Source of the DNA: CAVZAB01 sp963773155
GTDB lineage: Bacteria; Pseudomonadota; Alphaproteobacteria; Rhizobiales; Beijerinckiaceae
Length of the DNA stretch: 64,000 bases
Assembly: GCA_963773155.1 (NCBI GenBank)
Contig: CAVZAB010000018.1
Coordinates: 1 to 64,000 of the forward strand
Reading direction: 5' to 3'
In this document: positions 17,492 through 26,636 of the stretch, piece after piece
Layout: every line of letters begins with the position of its first letter
Numbering within the stretch: position 1 is the first letter of the stretch
Notes under the pieces: generated by a model
Databases searched by the model: none
Seen by the model: the letters and a program-made list of their open reading frames with translations, nothing else
Told to the model about the DNA's origin: nothing
Position numbers and translations under genes: made by a program

Positions 17492-17744
17492 AAGTTCTGC
17501 CTTTCCGATTGGGCGTGACAAGCTTAATCTACACCGCAATGCTGGCTCGAACACAGAATTTACTATTTAATTCGGCCCCTGGCCTTAGGCTGAGTGCCGA
17601 TTCGGTAGTTGTCAACTAATGTCTTCCCCCTGTGGTATATTTCCAGGGTCAATCGGTTGCCGCTGCCGCGCTGAAAATGATAAAATGAGTGACCGCTTCA
17701 TTGCCACTGCTCTTGAACAAAAGACCAATACGGCGGAGATAGAC

Positions 17745-18101
17745 ATGAGGACTCGAACAGGCGGTGCGGTCGCTGCTTTCCTGCTCCTACTGCCATTCCG
17801 AGCGTTCGCCGCCAACTATGATCCAATTGACTGCGCCAAAGCGATTTCGCTAGCCGAGCATACCGTCTGCACGGTTTATTCTCTAGGCCAAGCCGAAGCC
17901 AGGTTAGCGACTCTCTATGGGATTGCGACCACTCTCGTCGCTATGGGTCAGCGCAGCAATATCAATGAGGCACAGAACCAGTGGCTAAAGCAGCGCGACA
18001 CCTGTGGCGCGGACGTTAGTTGTTTGTCCAATTTATACCGGGTGCGCATCAGCGCGCTCTCGAAAGTGCTTGATGACGTCGCGTCGCGTGGACCCTTCTG
18101 A
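17745..18101 (+). CDS. LprI-like lysozyme-inhibitor-domain protein
   Basis: Residues 1-20 are a signal peptide (MRTRTGGAVAAFLLLLPFRA). The mature part has the LprI N-terminal (former DUF1311) pattern: CAKAISLAEHTVC, then ARLATLYG, QNQWLKQRDTCGADVSCL and NLYRVRISAL. Four cysteines suggest two disulfides. LprI of Mycobacterium inhibits lysozyme, although most DUF1311 proteins are untested. ATG 17745 follows GGAG; upstream codons back to 17619 lack coding character. Its stop is 39 bp before the MliC gene, so the two are probably co-transcribed. Confidence 0.75.
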   Translation: MRTRTGGAVAAFLLLLPFRAFAANYDPIDCAKAISLAEHTVCTVYSLGQAEARLATLYGIATTLVAMGQRSNINEAQNQWLKQRDTCGADVSCLSNLYRVRISALSKVLDDVASRGPF

Positions 18102-18140
18102 AGTAACCGCAGCGCATCCCGCGAATTCAAGAGGTCGCGA

Positions 18141-18443
18141 ATGAAAGGAATGAGCATGCGGATCGTGACCAAGTCCTGCGCGGTCCTTGCCGTATTGGGA
18201 ACCGGACACGGCGCCCTCGCCGTGGAGGTTCGCTATCATTGTAAAGATGGTTCAAACGTTGCGGCCAAGTTCAAAAATGATTCAGTTGTTTTGAAATTTG
18301 GTGGCAAATCCGACACGATCGTCCTGCCGCAAGTGCCTTCTGCGGATGGCGGCCGATTCGCCGAAAACAATATTGAACTCTGGATCAAGGGCAAGGGAGC
18401 GAGGCTCACTCGCGCCGGCACGGTCACAACCTGTCAGTCTTAA
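18141..18443 (+). CDS. MliC-family C-type lysozyme inhibitor
   Basis: The 100-residue precursor has a signal peptide ending near ALA, then VRYHCKDGSNVAAKFKNDS, SDTIVLPQVPSADGGRFAEN and a C-terminal GTVTTCQS. This matches the MliC/PliC fold, with the conserved cysteine pair (YHC and TTC). No lipobox is present, so it is probably periplasmic rather than membrane-anchored. Three in-frame ATGs exist; ATG 18156 is best placed after AAAGGA, although 18141 is the longest frame. It follows the LprI-like gene, giving two unrelated lysozyme-inhibitor folds side by side. Confidence 0.8.
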   Translation: MKGMSMRIVTKSCAVLAVLGTGHGALAVEVRYHCKDGSNVAAKFKNDSVVLKFGGKSDTIVLPQVPSADGGRFAENNIELWIKGKGARLTRAGTVTTCQS

Positions 18444-18704
18444 ACGTCGGTAATTGGCCGATTTTGTTCTCGGGTTGGCTCCGGACCATTCGGCGTCGAG
18501 GCGAGCGACGCGTGGACCTGGGGCTGTTCCCCCCCGGTCAATCGGCTGGCCTCCGAGTCGGCAATCGTGATGGCGCCTCCGCGCGACGAGCGGACCGCCG
18601 GAAATTAGGTGCTAGAGCGGCGGACTCTCGGGTTGAATCGGAAGGGATTGAACGAATCCGCTGGCGCGGGAGTGTTTCGGGATTGTGACGGGAAGCTCCT
18701 GCGA
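18444..18704. other. No gene recognised
   Basis: Nothing credible is seen. A weak stem (TCGG-7 nt-CCGA followed by TTTTG) just after the MliC stop could be a terminator. Confidence 0.3.
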
Positions 18705-18988
18705 CGACAATCCCGGATTGGGAGCGCCTCGACCTCGCAGCACTACCGGCCCGCGCGGTGCTCGACGGCGCCACGATGGCGACAGGTACCGGAGCGATGG
18801 CCCTTGGCCATCCTTTGAAGGCGCTCCTATGGTTAGCTACAGTATTGGACAAACATGGGTCCCGACTCCGAAAAGGGGACCTGGTTCTTACCGGCACATG
18901 CAGCGGCATCGCGAAGGTCGGTCGCGGGCAGACATTTTTTTCCGGCTACTTTGCCGATCATCCACCTGTTCAAGTTCGCTTCGCGTAA
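18705..18988 (+). pseudogene. Fumarylacetoacetate hydrolase / 2-keto-pentenoate hydratase C-terminal fragment
   Basis: The frame reads MATGTGAMALGHPLKALLWL, then LRKGDLVLTGTCSGIAKV and ends FADHPPVQVRFA at a TAA. The GHP-x-x-AL-x-WL and LR-x-GD-x-VLTG motifs are the C-terminal signature of the FAH/hydratase superfamily of aromatic meta-cleavage pathways. The metal-binding N-terminal two thirds are missing, so it is inactive. Confidence 0.75.
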
Positions 18989-19168
18989 ATGAGCTCGCTC
19001 ACTGTAAAAAACGGAGGCTCCATGGACCGCCGCTTGGTCCCAGGACCCAACTCACACATCGCAGCAATTTGGATCGCGCGATCTCCCGTTTCTGGCAACC
19101 GTTAGGCGGCTGGTCATTGTTCGGCTTATTGTGGTTGGATAATTGCCGACGTGCATAGGAGCTGTCCG

Positions 19169-20023
19169 ATGGCGGAAACCTTGTTCGATCAAACCGCTTG
19201 GTTGAGGCGCATCGGCTATAATGGGCCGCTGGAACCAACACTCACTGTCTTGCATGACCTCATCCTGACGCACGCGCACGCGATCGCCTACGAGTCGCTG
19301 GACATCCTGCTGGGCCGGACACCGAGGCTCGACTTGGAATCCCTTCAGCGCAAGATGATCTTGGGCGGTCGAGGTGGCTATTGCTTGGAACAGAACATGT
19401 TGTTCCGAGAGGGATTGCGGTCGCTCGGCTACAAGATCACCAGCTTGCAAGGCAGAGTGGTGCGCGGCATGGCCATCGACGCCCCGCGTCCGGCCATCCA
19501 TATGTTGTTGAAGGTGGACCTGCCCGAAGGACCGCACTTGGCGGACGTAGGTTTTGGGAATTTGGCACCTACTTCAGCTTTGCTGCTGAAGCCAGGTGTC
19601 GAACAAGACACTCCACACGAGCCAATGCGCTTCATCGATGTCGGCGGCGAACTGACCTTGCAGGCGAAGTTGCGCGATACTTGGAAACACATTTATCGTG
19701 TTATTCCGTATCCACGATACGACGGCGAGTACGAAATAACGAACTGGTACACGGGTACACACCCTGACGCGCCCTACCAGAGCAACATTATAGCCGCGAA
19801 ACCTGGCCCCAACAGGACGCGGATCACATTGTTTAACGCGCGGCTGACGGTGCGGCACGCGACGGGTGAGGCCGAACGACGACTACTAACGGACGAGGTT
19901 GAATTTAGATCGGTGTTGCGAGATGAGTTTGGCTTAAACATGTCGGACGATGAAATAAGGACCTGTATATCGATAATGGACCGGAGGGGTGAAAAAGGAG
20001 CGCCGCATCCGTTCTTTTCATGA
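19169..20023 (+). CDS. nat: Arylamine N-acetyltransferase
   Basis: This 284-residue enzyme transfers acetyl from acetyl-CoA to arylamines and hydrazines. The Cys-His-Asp triad is complete: RGGYCLEQN, PAIHMLLKV and LADVGFGN. The start region MAETLFDQTAWLRRIGYNG and HAIAYESLDILLGR are also typical. ATG 19169 (AGGAG eight bases upstream) is preferred over GTG/ATG starts at 19151. It is a single intact gene between a hydratase fragment and a cyclase relic. GC content and codon use look like the chromosome. Confidence 0.9.
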   Translation: MAETLFDQTAWLRRIGYNGPLEPTLTVLHDLILTHAHAIAYESLDILLGRTPRLDLESLQRKMILGGRGGYCLEQNMLFREGLRSLGYKITSLQGRVVRGMAIDAPRPAIHMLLKVDLPEGPHLADVGFGNLAPTSALLLKPGVEQDTPHEPMRFIDVGGELTLQAKLRDTWKHIYRVIPYPRYDGEYEITNWYTGTHPDAPYQSNIIAAKPGPNRTRITLFNARLTVRHATGEAERRLLTDEVEFRSVLRDEFGLNMSDDEIRTCISIMDRRGEKGAPHPFFS

Positions 20024-20308
20024 TCCGACAGCAGGCAACAGATGTCCGAATCGAGTCACAGGCGGTCTTTTGGCGGCGTCCGGCCCCCGCCCGGAGAGCC
20101 CTCTATAGCGGACCTTGCCTTGCCCGGGCCGTAGGTCTAGGTCGTGCCAATTGCCGACATCGCAGGCTGCCCAGCTAGTTACTGATGCCCATTACGGACG
20201 TTCGGCCGCTGGCTCGGGGTTGCCTTCCTTCGGCTGAATCGCTCTATGTCGAGATGCGGCGATTCCGGCGGGTCTGTGTGCTAGTTTGGACAGAGGGAGA
20301 TTGGCACT

Positions 20309-21942
20309 ATGAGCGAGACCCGAAAAATTGCGGCGATCCTGGTCTCGGATGTAGTCGCAGCGTAGTCGACGCCGTTCGCTGCGCCGTCGAGGTACAGAAC
20401 GGCATGGTCGAGCGCAACGCCGGGCTGCCGCCCGAGCGCCGCATCGAGTTTCGGATCGGCATCCATCTGGGCGATGTCGTGGAGGAGAGCGATGGCGACC
20501 TGATGGGTGATGGCGTCAATATTGCCGCGCGGCTGGAGGGCATCGCCAAGCCCGGCACGATCTGTCTTTCCGAAGACGCCTATCGCCAGGTGAAAGCGAG
20601 GCTCGATTTCGCGGTGACCGATCTCGGCGAGACCGAACTCAAGAACATCGCCGATCCGGTCCGAGTTTATTCGCTGCAAGTCGGCGTCCCTGCTCAGGCC
20701 AAACCCGCGGCAACGGCGGAGCCCGCTGTGCTGGAGAAGCCTTCGCCACAGCTCGCGCTGCCGGACAAGCCTTCGATTGCCGTGTTGGCGTTCCAGAACA
20801 TGAGCGGCGATTTGGAGCAGGAATATTTCGCCGACGGGATGGTGGAGGACATCATCACTGGGCTGTCGCGGATCAAGTGGCTCTTCGTGATCGCCCGAAA
20901 TTCGAGCTTCGTCTATAAGGGTAAGGCTGTGGACGTGCGGCAGGTGGGACGCGAGCTCGGCGTACGCTACGTTCTGGAAGGGGGCGTGCGCAAGGCTGGA
21001 AACCGCCTGCGCATCACCGCGCAGCTTCTCGAAGCCGAGACCGGGGCGCATTTGTGGGCCGAGCGTTACGACGGCGCGCTGGAGGACGTTTTCGATCTTC
21101 AGGATCGGATCACGGACAGCGTGGTTGACATTGTCGAACCGAGCCTGCGGCGGACCGAGATCGAACGCTCGCGGCGAAAGCGCCCCGAAAATCTCGATGC
21201 CTACGACTTCTATCTGCGCGCTGTTCCCCACATGGCAACTGTGATGCCCGCAGACGCCAGGATCGCAGCGGGGCTTCTGGAGGATGCGCTCAGGCTTGAC
21301 CCGCACTACGCTGCCGCCCATGCGCTCCTCGCCTGGTGCCATGAGATTTTTTTCGCGCGCGCCGGGTTTGACGAGGTAGACAAAACCGCGGGGATTGAGC
21401 ACGCGCGCGCTGTGATCGCGAGCGGAGCCGATGACGCGACGGCGTTGGCTATTGCCGCGTTTGCGATCACCATGCTGAGCAAGGACCACGCAACAGCATT
21501 GAGCGCCGTCGACCGCGCCTTGTCGCTTAACGCCTCGTGCGCAATGGCGCTTTATTTCGGCGCGTATATCCACGCCATTAGTGGCAAACCTGCCACTGCA
21601 GCCACCCTCGCCAATCGCGCGCTGCGGCTCAGTCCATTCGACCCTTTCACGTTCATGGCCTATGCCGCGCTCGGAGCGGCGGCCGTCCAGGAGGCGCACT
21701 ACGACGAGGCGGCATCACACTTTGCCAAGGCAGTGCAAGCGAATCCCCGCTTCAGCACGCTCTATTTCTTTCAGGTGGCGTCGCTGGCGCTAGCCGGACG
21801 CAAGGAGGAGGCGCGGTCGATTGTGCAACGATTGCTGGAGCTGGAACCAGGATTTCAGCTCCGCGTGGTCTTCGAGGTCGGCATGGGGGCAGTCGCGGAC
21901 AAGTTCGCAGAAGGCGCACGCATACTGGGGCTGCCCGAATAG
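20309..21942 (+). pseudogene. Cyclase-TolB-TPR protein with internal deletion
   Basis: ATG 20309 begins MSETRKIAAILVSDVV and stops after 18 codons. The other frame resumes at RSVVDAVRCAVEVQNGMVER, so roughly 45 codons of the cyclase catalytic core are missing, together with the GDG metal/substrate loop. The rest is open to 21942: cyclase C-terminus (IGIHLGDVVEESDGDLMGDG), TolB/FlgO-like domain (SIAVLAFQNMSGDLEQEYFA, FVYKGKAVDVRQVGRELGVRY), then TPR repeats. The sequence GTAGTCG occurs on both sides of the deletion point. A truncated protein starting downstream (e.g. near 20404) could still be made but would lack cyclase activity. Confidence 0.8.
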
Positions 21943-22230
21943 CTTGGCGGCGGCAGAAGGTCCGCCGACGAGCTGGGCCGTCTGATCCCGGACGCCAAGC
22001 TGGCTTTCTCGACCTGCGACGGGCGGATGTTTGGAATTGACGCAAGTTGGTGTCCGACACAATCACGCCCGAGGGTCCGGAATCCACCCTTCGGCGACGT
22101 TCTGCCTGGCAACGCCCATGACCGCATCGGGTCAAAGTCGGCGGTGGCAACCTCGTCAGGGAATGTCGGGTTCTGCCTGGTAAAGCAGACGCTTAGTTCC
22201 GGCGCGGAAGACTGGCCTCGACACCTAAGA
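21943..22230. other. No gene recognised
   Basis: Short gap between the cyclase relic and the methyltransferase pseudogene, which converge here. No clear terminator or gene is seen. Confidence 0.4.
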
Positions 22231-23041
22231 TTAAATGGTTGTTTCCACCACCAATGCCTGTAACGGCGTGTCGAATGCGCCCTCGCCGCATCGCTCCGCC
22301 ACCATCGCGGCCGCGGCATCGGTTGCGGCTTCCGGACCGGTCGGGTCGAGCGCCACGATCTCCGCACGCATAGGCGAGCCCTGGCACAAACCCAGGGCGA
22401 CGCTCCGTGGGCTGGCCGCATGGCCGGTTCGCACGACTGCGTCGATACGACAATCCGCGAAGCCAGCCGCCCGAAGATCCGCGCGAATGATATCTGTGTC
22501 GTGATAGCCGCTTGGCGTGCGCTCCAGAAACCAAGAAGGATGAGCCGGATAGCGCCGCTGTAATCCGGCCACCACGGCGTTAAACGACGGGATTCTGTCG
22601 ATCCTGTCCCACACATTGAACAGTAGCCGCCCACCCGGTTTCAGAACGCGGCGCGCTTCGCGGAAGCCCTGCTGGCGATCGGGGAAGAACATCACGCCAA
22701 ACTGGCAAACCAGGACATCGATTCCATCTTCGGGGAACGGCAACGCCAACGCATCGGCCTGCTGGAAGGTCACGCGCCCGACACTCGGCTTGGTTTTGGC
22801 ATGATCGAGCATCGGCTGATTGAGGTCGGTGGCGACGATCTCGCACCGATGATGCGAGCCGCTTTGCCAAGGTTTCCGTCACGATACCTGTGCCGGCGGC
22901 GGTCTCCAGCAGCTTGCCCGCAGTGAGGTTGGATAACCGGTCAGCCAGGTCGTCCGCATAAGGCTGAAAAAACAGCGCCCCCATATGACGGTCATAGAAT
23001 TCAGGCATCGAGCCAACAAATAAGACATCGTTCTGCGTCAT
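22231..23041 (-). pseudogene. SAM-dependent methyltransferase, frameshifted
   Basis: The N-terminal part (23041-22850) reads MPEFYDRHMGALFFQPYADD and the SAM-binding motif LLETAAGTGIVTETLAKRL. A shift near 22850 moves to the frame with CEIVATDLNQPMLDHAKTKP, then ALALPFPEDGIDVLVCQFGV and RRVLKPGGRLLFNVWD. Together they form one class I (UbiE-like) methyltransferase of about 270 residues. One indel in the GCATCATCGGTGCGAG stretch explains the break, so a sequence error is possible. Substrate unknown. Confidence 0.75.
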
Positions 23042-23114
23042 GGGTTAGCTCCAGCGCCGTTATCCCTCGGAAGCGGAAATACCTGTGCGACCTGACTAAT
23101 TCGCCCCCGCTACT

Positions 23115-24071
23115 CTAAATTTCGGATGTTGGTACACAAGCTCTACATATCGCCACTATGTGCCGGTGATCGGTGCCGCAGCACCCGCCAAGAACGGATA
23201 GGTGGCGCAAGCGCCGACGCAATTCGAAATATTGCTGAGCCAATTCTTGCGGATCACCTGCGTCGAGCTCGGTCGCCGCATCAAGCTCGGCGTGACTTTT
23301 CGCAGAAGCATTGGCTCTAAGTCCGCGCACCCTTTCGGTCCAACGAGCCCCACCGGTAATCGTATCAATCAAATGAGTGGGGTGGGCGCAGTTAATCATG
23401 TAGTAAGCAGTGGCTGCGTCCGTAGCCCGGTCGACCGTTTCTATGGCGTTCTCGAGCGTATTGCCCGACGCCAGCTTGCCGTCGGCTTCCACGGTGAAGG
23501 AGATCACAACCGGAATATTGTTTGCCTGCGCGGCCTTAACGACGCCAATGGCCTCCTCGACATAGTTCATAGTAAGGGCACTTACCATCTCAGCATGCGC
23601 GTCGCGAAAGGTCTTGATCTGCGGGTTGTGGTATTCTTGAGCTTCTTGGGCCGTCATTTTTGCGTCAACGCGGTAGCCATCGCCGCGTGGCCCTAGAAGG
23701 CCGTTGACTACGATCGGAGTCGTGGGTGTCGCAAATTTTTGCTTGAGATCAATTGCCCAGGCAACAGCTCTAGCATTTACGTCCGCGAGTTGTTGCTCGG
23801 AGTATCCGAGTTTTGAACCCCAATCGGCATTCGAGCGCCAAGTGGGCGTGTCCAAAACGAACCCAACCTTACTGTCAAGGGCTGTACGGATAAAGGGCAT
23901 GAAATAGCCCTCAAGCCTTTTACGCCCAGCGTCATCGAGCAAAAGAGGAAATGCAGCGAAGCAAGGTAGATCGACGCCTTCCAAAAAGGTGAGCGCTGTT
24001 TCAAGACCGCCATCCATAAGGAAGATGGTCCCCTCGTCAAGCTGCGGTAAGGAATTCTGAGTCGTAACCAT
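23115..24071 (-). CDS. Homocysteine S-methyltransferase family protein
   Basis: The 318-residue protein shows the zinc-binding cysteines of the Hcy-binding/MHT fold: INCAHPTHL near residue 225 and GGCCGTDHRHI near the C-terminus. Other family motifs are FLMDGGLETAL and GLLGPRGDGY. Members transfer a methyl group to homocysteine (from S-methylmethionine or related donors), but this subgroup is often annotated only at family level. ATG 24071 follows GGAGG and gives a normal N-terminus; the 44 upstream codons are proline/arginine-rich and unlikely. It is intact and lies just downstream of the GFA gene on the same strand. Confidence 0.88.
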   Translation of the reverse strand: MVTTQNSLPQLDEGTIFLMDGGLETALTFLEGVDLPCFAAFPLLLDDAGRKRLEGYFMPFIRTALDSKVGFVLDTPTWRSNADWGSKLGYSEQQLADVNARAVAWAIDLKQKFATPTTPIVVNGLLGPRGDGYRVDAKMTAQEAQEYHNPQIKTFRDAHAEMVSALTMNYVEEAIGVVKAAQANNIPVVISFTVEADGKLASGNTLENAIETVDRATDAATAYYMINCAHPTHLIDTITGGARWTERVRGLRANASAKSHAELDAATELDAGDPQELAQQYFELRRRLRHLSVLGGCCGTDHRHIVAICRACVPTSEI

Positions 24072-24150
24072 TTTCGGAACCCTCCAAGGCAAGACAGGCC
24101 TGCGTCGAAGTGCATGGGACTCTAAACCAATTTTCCAAATTGCGCGACTG

Positions 24151-24627
24151 TCAGGACGCCTTTGCGCAGGCATTGGAGGCGGTCGTGGGCGGTCGCGGTC
24201 CATAACTCACGGGAGTCGAACCATGCGAGCCAGACGTATAGCGCGGCAAGACATCGGCAATCTCGACCCATGGCAGCTGCTCGGCAGTCCAGGAATGGAA
24301 GGTTGGCGTCACTCCACTGGGATCGTCGAGTGTGCAGGCGTAGAGCGCGAACTCGTCCTTGTTCTCATAGGCAATTGGCGAGCCGCAACGCCCGCAATGC
24401 GTACGCTCAACCCCAAGCGAGGAGGCATAGGCGACCGGCGTGCCCCGCGTATAGCGGAAGGTGGCTTTGTTCACGACAACGAAGGTTGAGAGAGGGCTCG
24501 AGGTGTGGCGCCGGCAACTTTCGCAATGGCAATGCAGGGTCTCGATCGGCGTCCCCCGATATTCGAACAGGATGTCACCGCAGAGACAGTGTCCTCTGGT
24601 CGTTTCGGTCTCTAAAGAGTTTGTCAT
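24151..24627 (-). CDS. GFA/CENP-V-family zinc protein
   Basis: The 158-residue protein has the GFA cysteine pattern HCLCGDILFEY, HCHCESCRRHTS and HCGRCGSPIAYEN, i.e. two zinc sites built from C-x-C and C-x2-C pairs. The prototype was described as glutathione-dependent formaldehyde-activating enzyme, but most relatives are of unknown function. Frame is intact. It is divergent from the ArsR-type regulator at 24864, with a 237-bp gap that probably holds both promoters. Confidence 0.9.
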   Translation of the reverse strand: MTNSLETETTRGHCLCGDILFEYRGTPIETLHCHCESCRRHTSSPLSTFVVVNKATFRYTRGTPVAYASSLGVERTHCGRCGSPIAYENKDEFALYACTLDDPSGVTPTFHSWTAEQLPWVEIADVLPRYTSGSHGSTPVSYGPRPPTTASNACAKAS

Positions 24628-24863
24628 GTGAGACTGCCCCCTCAGGTTTATGAAATTTGGATCCCGGCGATCCGGGCTCCTTAAGTAGCGATTTGAACTG
24701 AAAGCTATTTAGACGTTGCCCACTTTCCGATTTCTGCCGTCGCGCTCAATCGCAACAATGGAGTGGTACTCTAGCGGAGACGAAGATAGTATGTTTCGGC
24801 GAAGGCCGAAGCATTGGGCTGACAAAAGGTTTAGCATGCCTAGCCGTTGAAGAGGTCGAGGCT
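24628..24863. promoter_or_regulatory. Divergent promoter region between GFA gene and ArsR regulator
   Basis: Two genes diverge from this 236-bp gap. A perfect 6-bp inverted repeat TTCGGC-GAAG-GCCGAA lies near 24791-24806 and could be an operator or attenuating hairpin of the regulator. No clear -35/-10 pair was identified. Confidence 0.3.
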
Positions 24864-25574
24864 GTGACCAACAATGCCAGATTCGCCGAGATAGCGGCGC
24901 TTGTGGGAGAGCCAGCTCGGGCTAGCATGCTTCATGCGCTCATGGATGGCCGTGCTCTTACGGCGACAATGTTGGCCCGAGTTGCAGGTGTTTCGCCGCA
25001 AACAGCCAGCGGCCATTTGAGCCGGTTGACAGCGGCCGGCCTCATCAGCGTCGAGAAACAGGGGCGGATTCGCAATCATCGGCTTGTGAGCGCAACGGTG
25101 GCACGGATGCTGGAGAGCATCATGGAGGTTGCGGCGGAGGCGGAGGCCAATAACTCTCGACCAATAATCGGGCCAAGTGACAAGGCGCTCAGGAGGGCGC
25201 GAACTTGCTACGATCATTTTGCTGGCAGACTGGGCGTGGCCTTGGCCGACGCTCTTGCTGCACAGGGATTTATAGAGCTTACGAGCGAGGCGGGACTGGT
25301 CACCGAGTTCGGCCTAAGGTTTCTCGAGGCAGCCGGTCTGGATACAGCGCCAATGTTGGCTCGGCGTACCAAGAGATCAGGTCGCGTTTTATGCCGCCCC
25401 TGTTTTGATTGGAGCGAGCGGCGCTCCCATCTTGGCGGTGCAGTAGGAGCTCTGATCTGCTCCCACAGCCTTAATAATGGTTGGACACGTCAAGTTGATG
25501 GGACCAGGGCCGTGGTCATAACCCCAAAAGGAGAAAGGATCTTTCGCGAAACGTTCGGGGTGAAAATTGAATAG
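24864..25574 (+). CDS. ArsR-family winged-helix regulator with C-terminal domain
   Basis: The 236-residue protein has an N-terminal ArsR wHTH (LVGEPARASMLHALMDGRAL, VSPQTASGHLSRLTAAGLIS) and a C-terminal ligand-type domain with RARTCYDHFAGRLGVALADA and RVLCRPCFDWSERRSHLGGA, including a CRPC motif. This two-domain ArsR subgroup is widespread in Proteobacteria and often sits beside efflux or oxidoreductase genes; its ligand here is unknown. The start is GTG 24864 after GAGG. The divergent GFA gene is a plausible target. Confidence 0.88.
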   Translation: MTNNARFAEIAALVGEPARASMLHALMDGRALTATMLARVAGVSPQTASGHLSRLTAAGLISVEKQGRIRNHRLVSATVARMLESIMEVAAEAEANNSRPIIGPSDKALRRARTCYDHFAGRLGVALADALAAQGFIELTSEAGLVTEFGLRFLEAAGLDTAPMLARRTKRSGRVLCRPCFDWSERRSHLGGAVGALICSHSLNNGWTRQVDGTRAVVITPKGERIFRETFGVKIE

Positions 25575-25688
25575 GACATGCACCTTATACCCTATAAACA
25601 TTGCAGTCCCGCCGTTGTCGTAAGCGCCTCTTCCAGAGAGGGTCCGCGCACAACAGAGCATAGTCAAGTCAAGCAGATCCGGCCGGTG

Positions 25689-25768
25689 ATGTCTGCTGCG
25701 GGTCAAACTGGGACCCATCAAGCGCGAGGGTGCCAATTTTATGACCGGAAAGGCCGAAAAGCAGACAT
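25689..25768. repeat. 80-bp palindromic intergenic element
   Basis: The element is bounded by ATGTCTGCT at 25689 and AGCAGACAT at 25760, a perfect 9-bp inverted repeat, and has GGGTCAAACTGGGACCC inside. I recall similar palindromes in intergenic regions of Bradyrhizobium-like genomes. It lies just upstream of the second integrase N-terminal copy; a degenerate counterpart lies near 10285-10345. Confidence 0.5.
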
Positions 25769-25829
25769 AAATTGGCCGATGAGGGAAGATGGTGCAGCTT
25801 GGGCAAACTCTCGTTTGGAGGAGTGTGCC

Positions 25830-25958
25830 ATGCAGCGTCCAGAAGGTCCGACCCAGCCCACAAATTTTCGCGTACCTTGGAACAAGGGCAAATTCATTGG
25901 AGCCAAGCCGCCCCTGCGAACCAAGCATGTCTGGTCAATCCGAACCAAATTGCGGTGA
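25830..25958 (+). pseudogene. Tyrosine recombinase N-terminal fragment, second copy
   Basis: ATG 25830 after GGAGGAG reads MQRPEGPTQPTNFRVPWNKG then KPPLRTKHVWSIRTKLR and stops. It is the same start region as the split recombinase at 10413, better preserved here. The break comes at AAATTGCGGTGAAGCC, where duplicated hydrolase sequence begins, so the integrase was cut by recombination at or near short matching sequence. Confidence 0.75.
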
Positions 25959-26590
25959 AGCCATCAAGCGCAAATGTCGACACGCCAATCTCGTTAAGCT
26001 CTCTTGACCAGACATCGATGCGAGCATCATATTCGCTCGACGCATGCTGGAGTACAACGACCTGAAGGCGGCCGGAGCCCTGAGCAATCCGAAGCTGGCC
26101 GACAATTATCACCGGGGTACCAGCAGCGTTTCCTGACAAGAACTGCTGATCTGATCGCGTCAAAGTGGGAATCTGATACAATTCAATTCTTGAGGCTATC
26201 TGCTTGGTGGAGAACTCTTGCCCAGTGGCCGATTTTGTAACGAGCGCGGTTGCAAGCGTAACTGCTGGGATTGCGGAATGCCTTCATATCAACCTCCCAA
26301 AGCGAGTACAGCACCGATTCTAGGCAATCTTGTGGGGCTCACTAGACTGCAAGATCCACACAAATCCAAAAACAGGTAGAAGGTCTCTGCGGCCTCATTT
26401 TTGGGCCCGCGGGTAGGGTACCTTGCCATCATGTACGCGGAAAGAGGTCAGAATCCGAACGAGCCACGTCGCCTTTGACTTTCACAAAGGCGGCGGTAAT
26501 GGCAGGAGATTTTAGCAGCCGCTTATCCCGGATAATCGAAGCAATTGGTTTACAAAGGCAAGTCGCTTTGGTGTCAGGGCAATGAACGGA
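25949..26590. repeat. Diverged duplicated segment, copy 2
   Basis: This is the partner of 8213-8860. It includes the first third of the hydrolase gene and its upstream region in the same orientation. It starts abruptly at TGCGGTGAAGCC after the integrase fragment. Confidence 0.8.
25959..26287 (-). pseudogene. Hydrolase N-terminal fragment, second copy
   Basis: Same start region as the hydrolase at 8554 (MKAFR, then a 5-bp deletion), followed by YQIPTLTRSDQQFLSGNAAG, VVVLQHASSEYDARIDVWSR and ELNEIGVSTFALDGFTA. It is cut off before the catalytic serine, so it cannot be functional. The substitutions relative to copy 1 are numerous, which implies an old duplication. Confidence 0.8.
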
Positions 26591-26636
26591 CATACCCCAT
26601 AATGTTCTGCCGCTAATTTGAGTCAAATCGGCGGCG

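Noticed and set aside
20281..21699. 472-codon minus-strand ORF opposite the TolB-TPR frame
   Set aside because: Antisense of a GC-rich coding frame with no recognisable domain; the plus-strand protein is clearly real.
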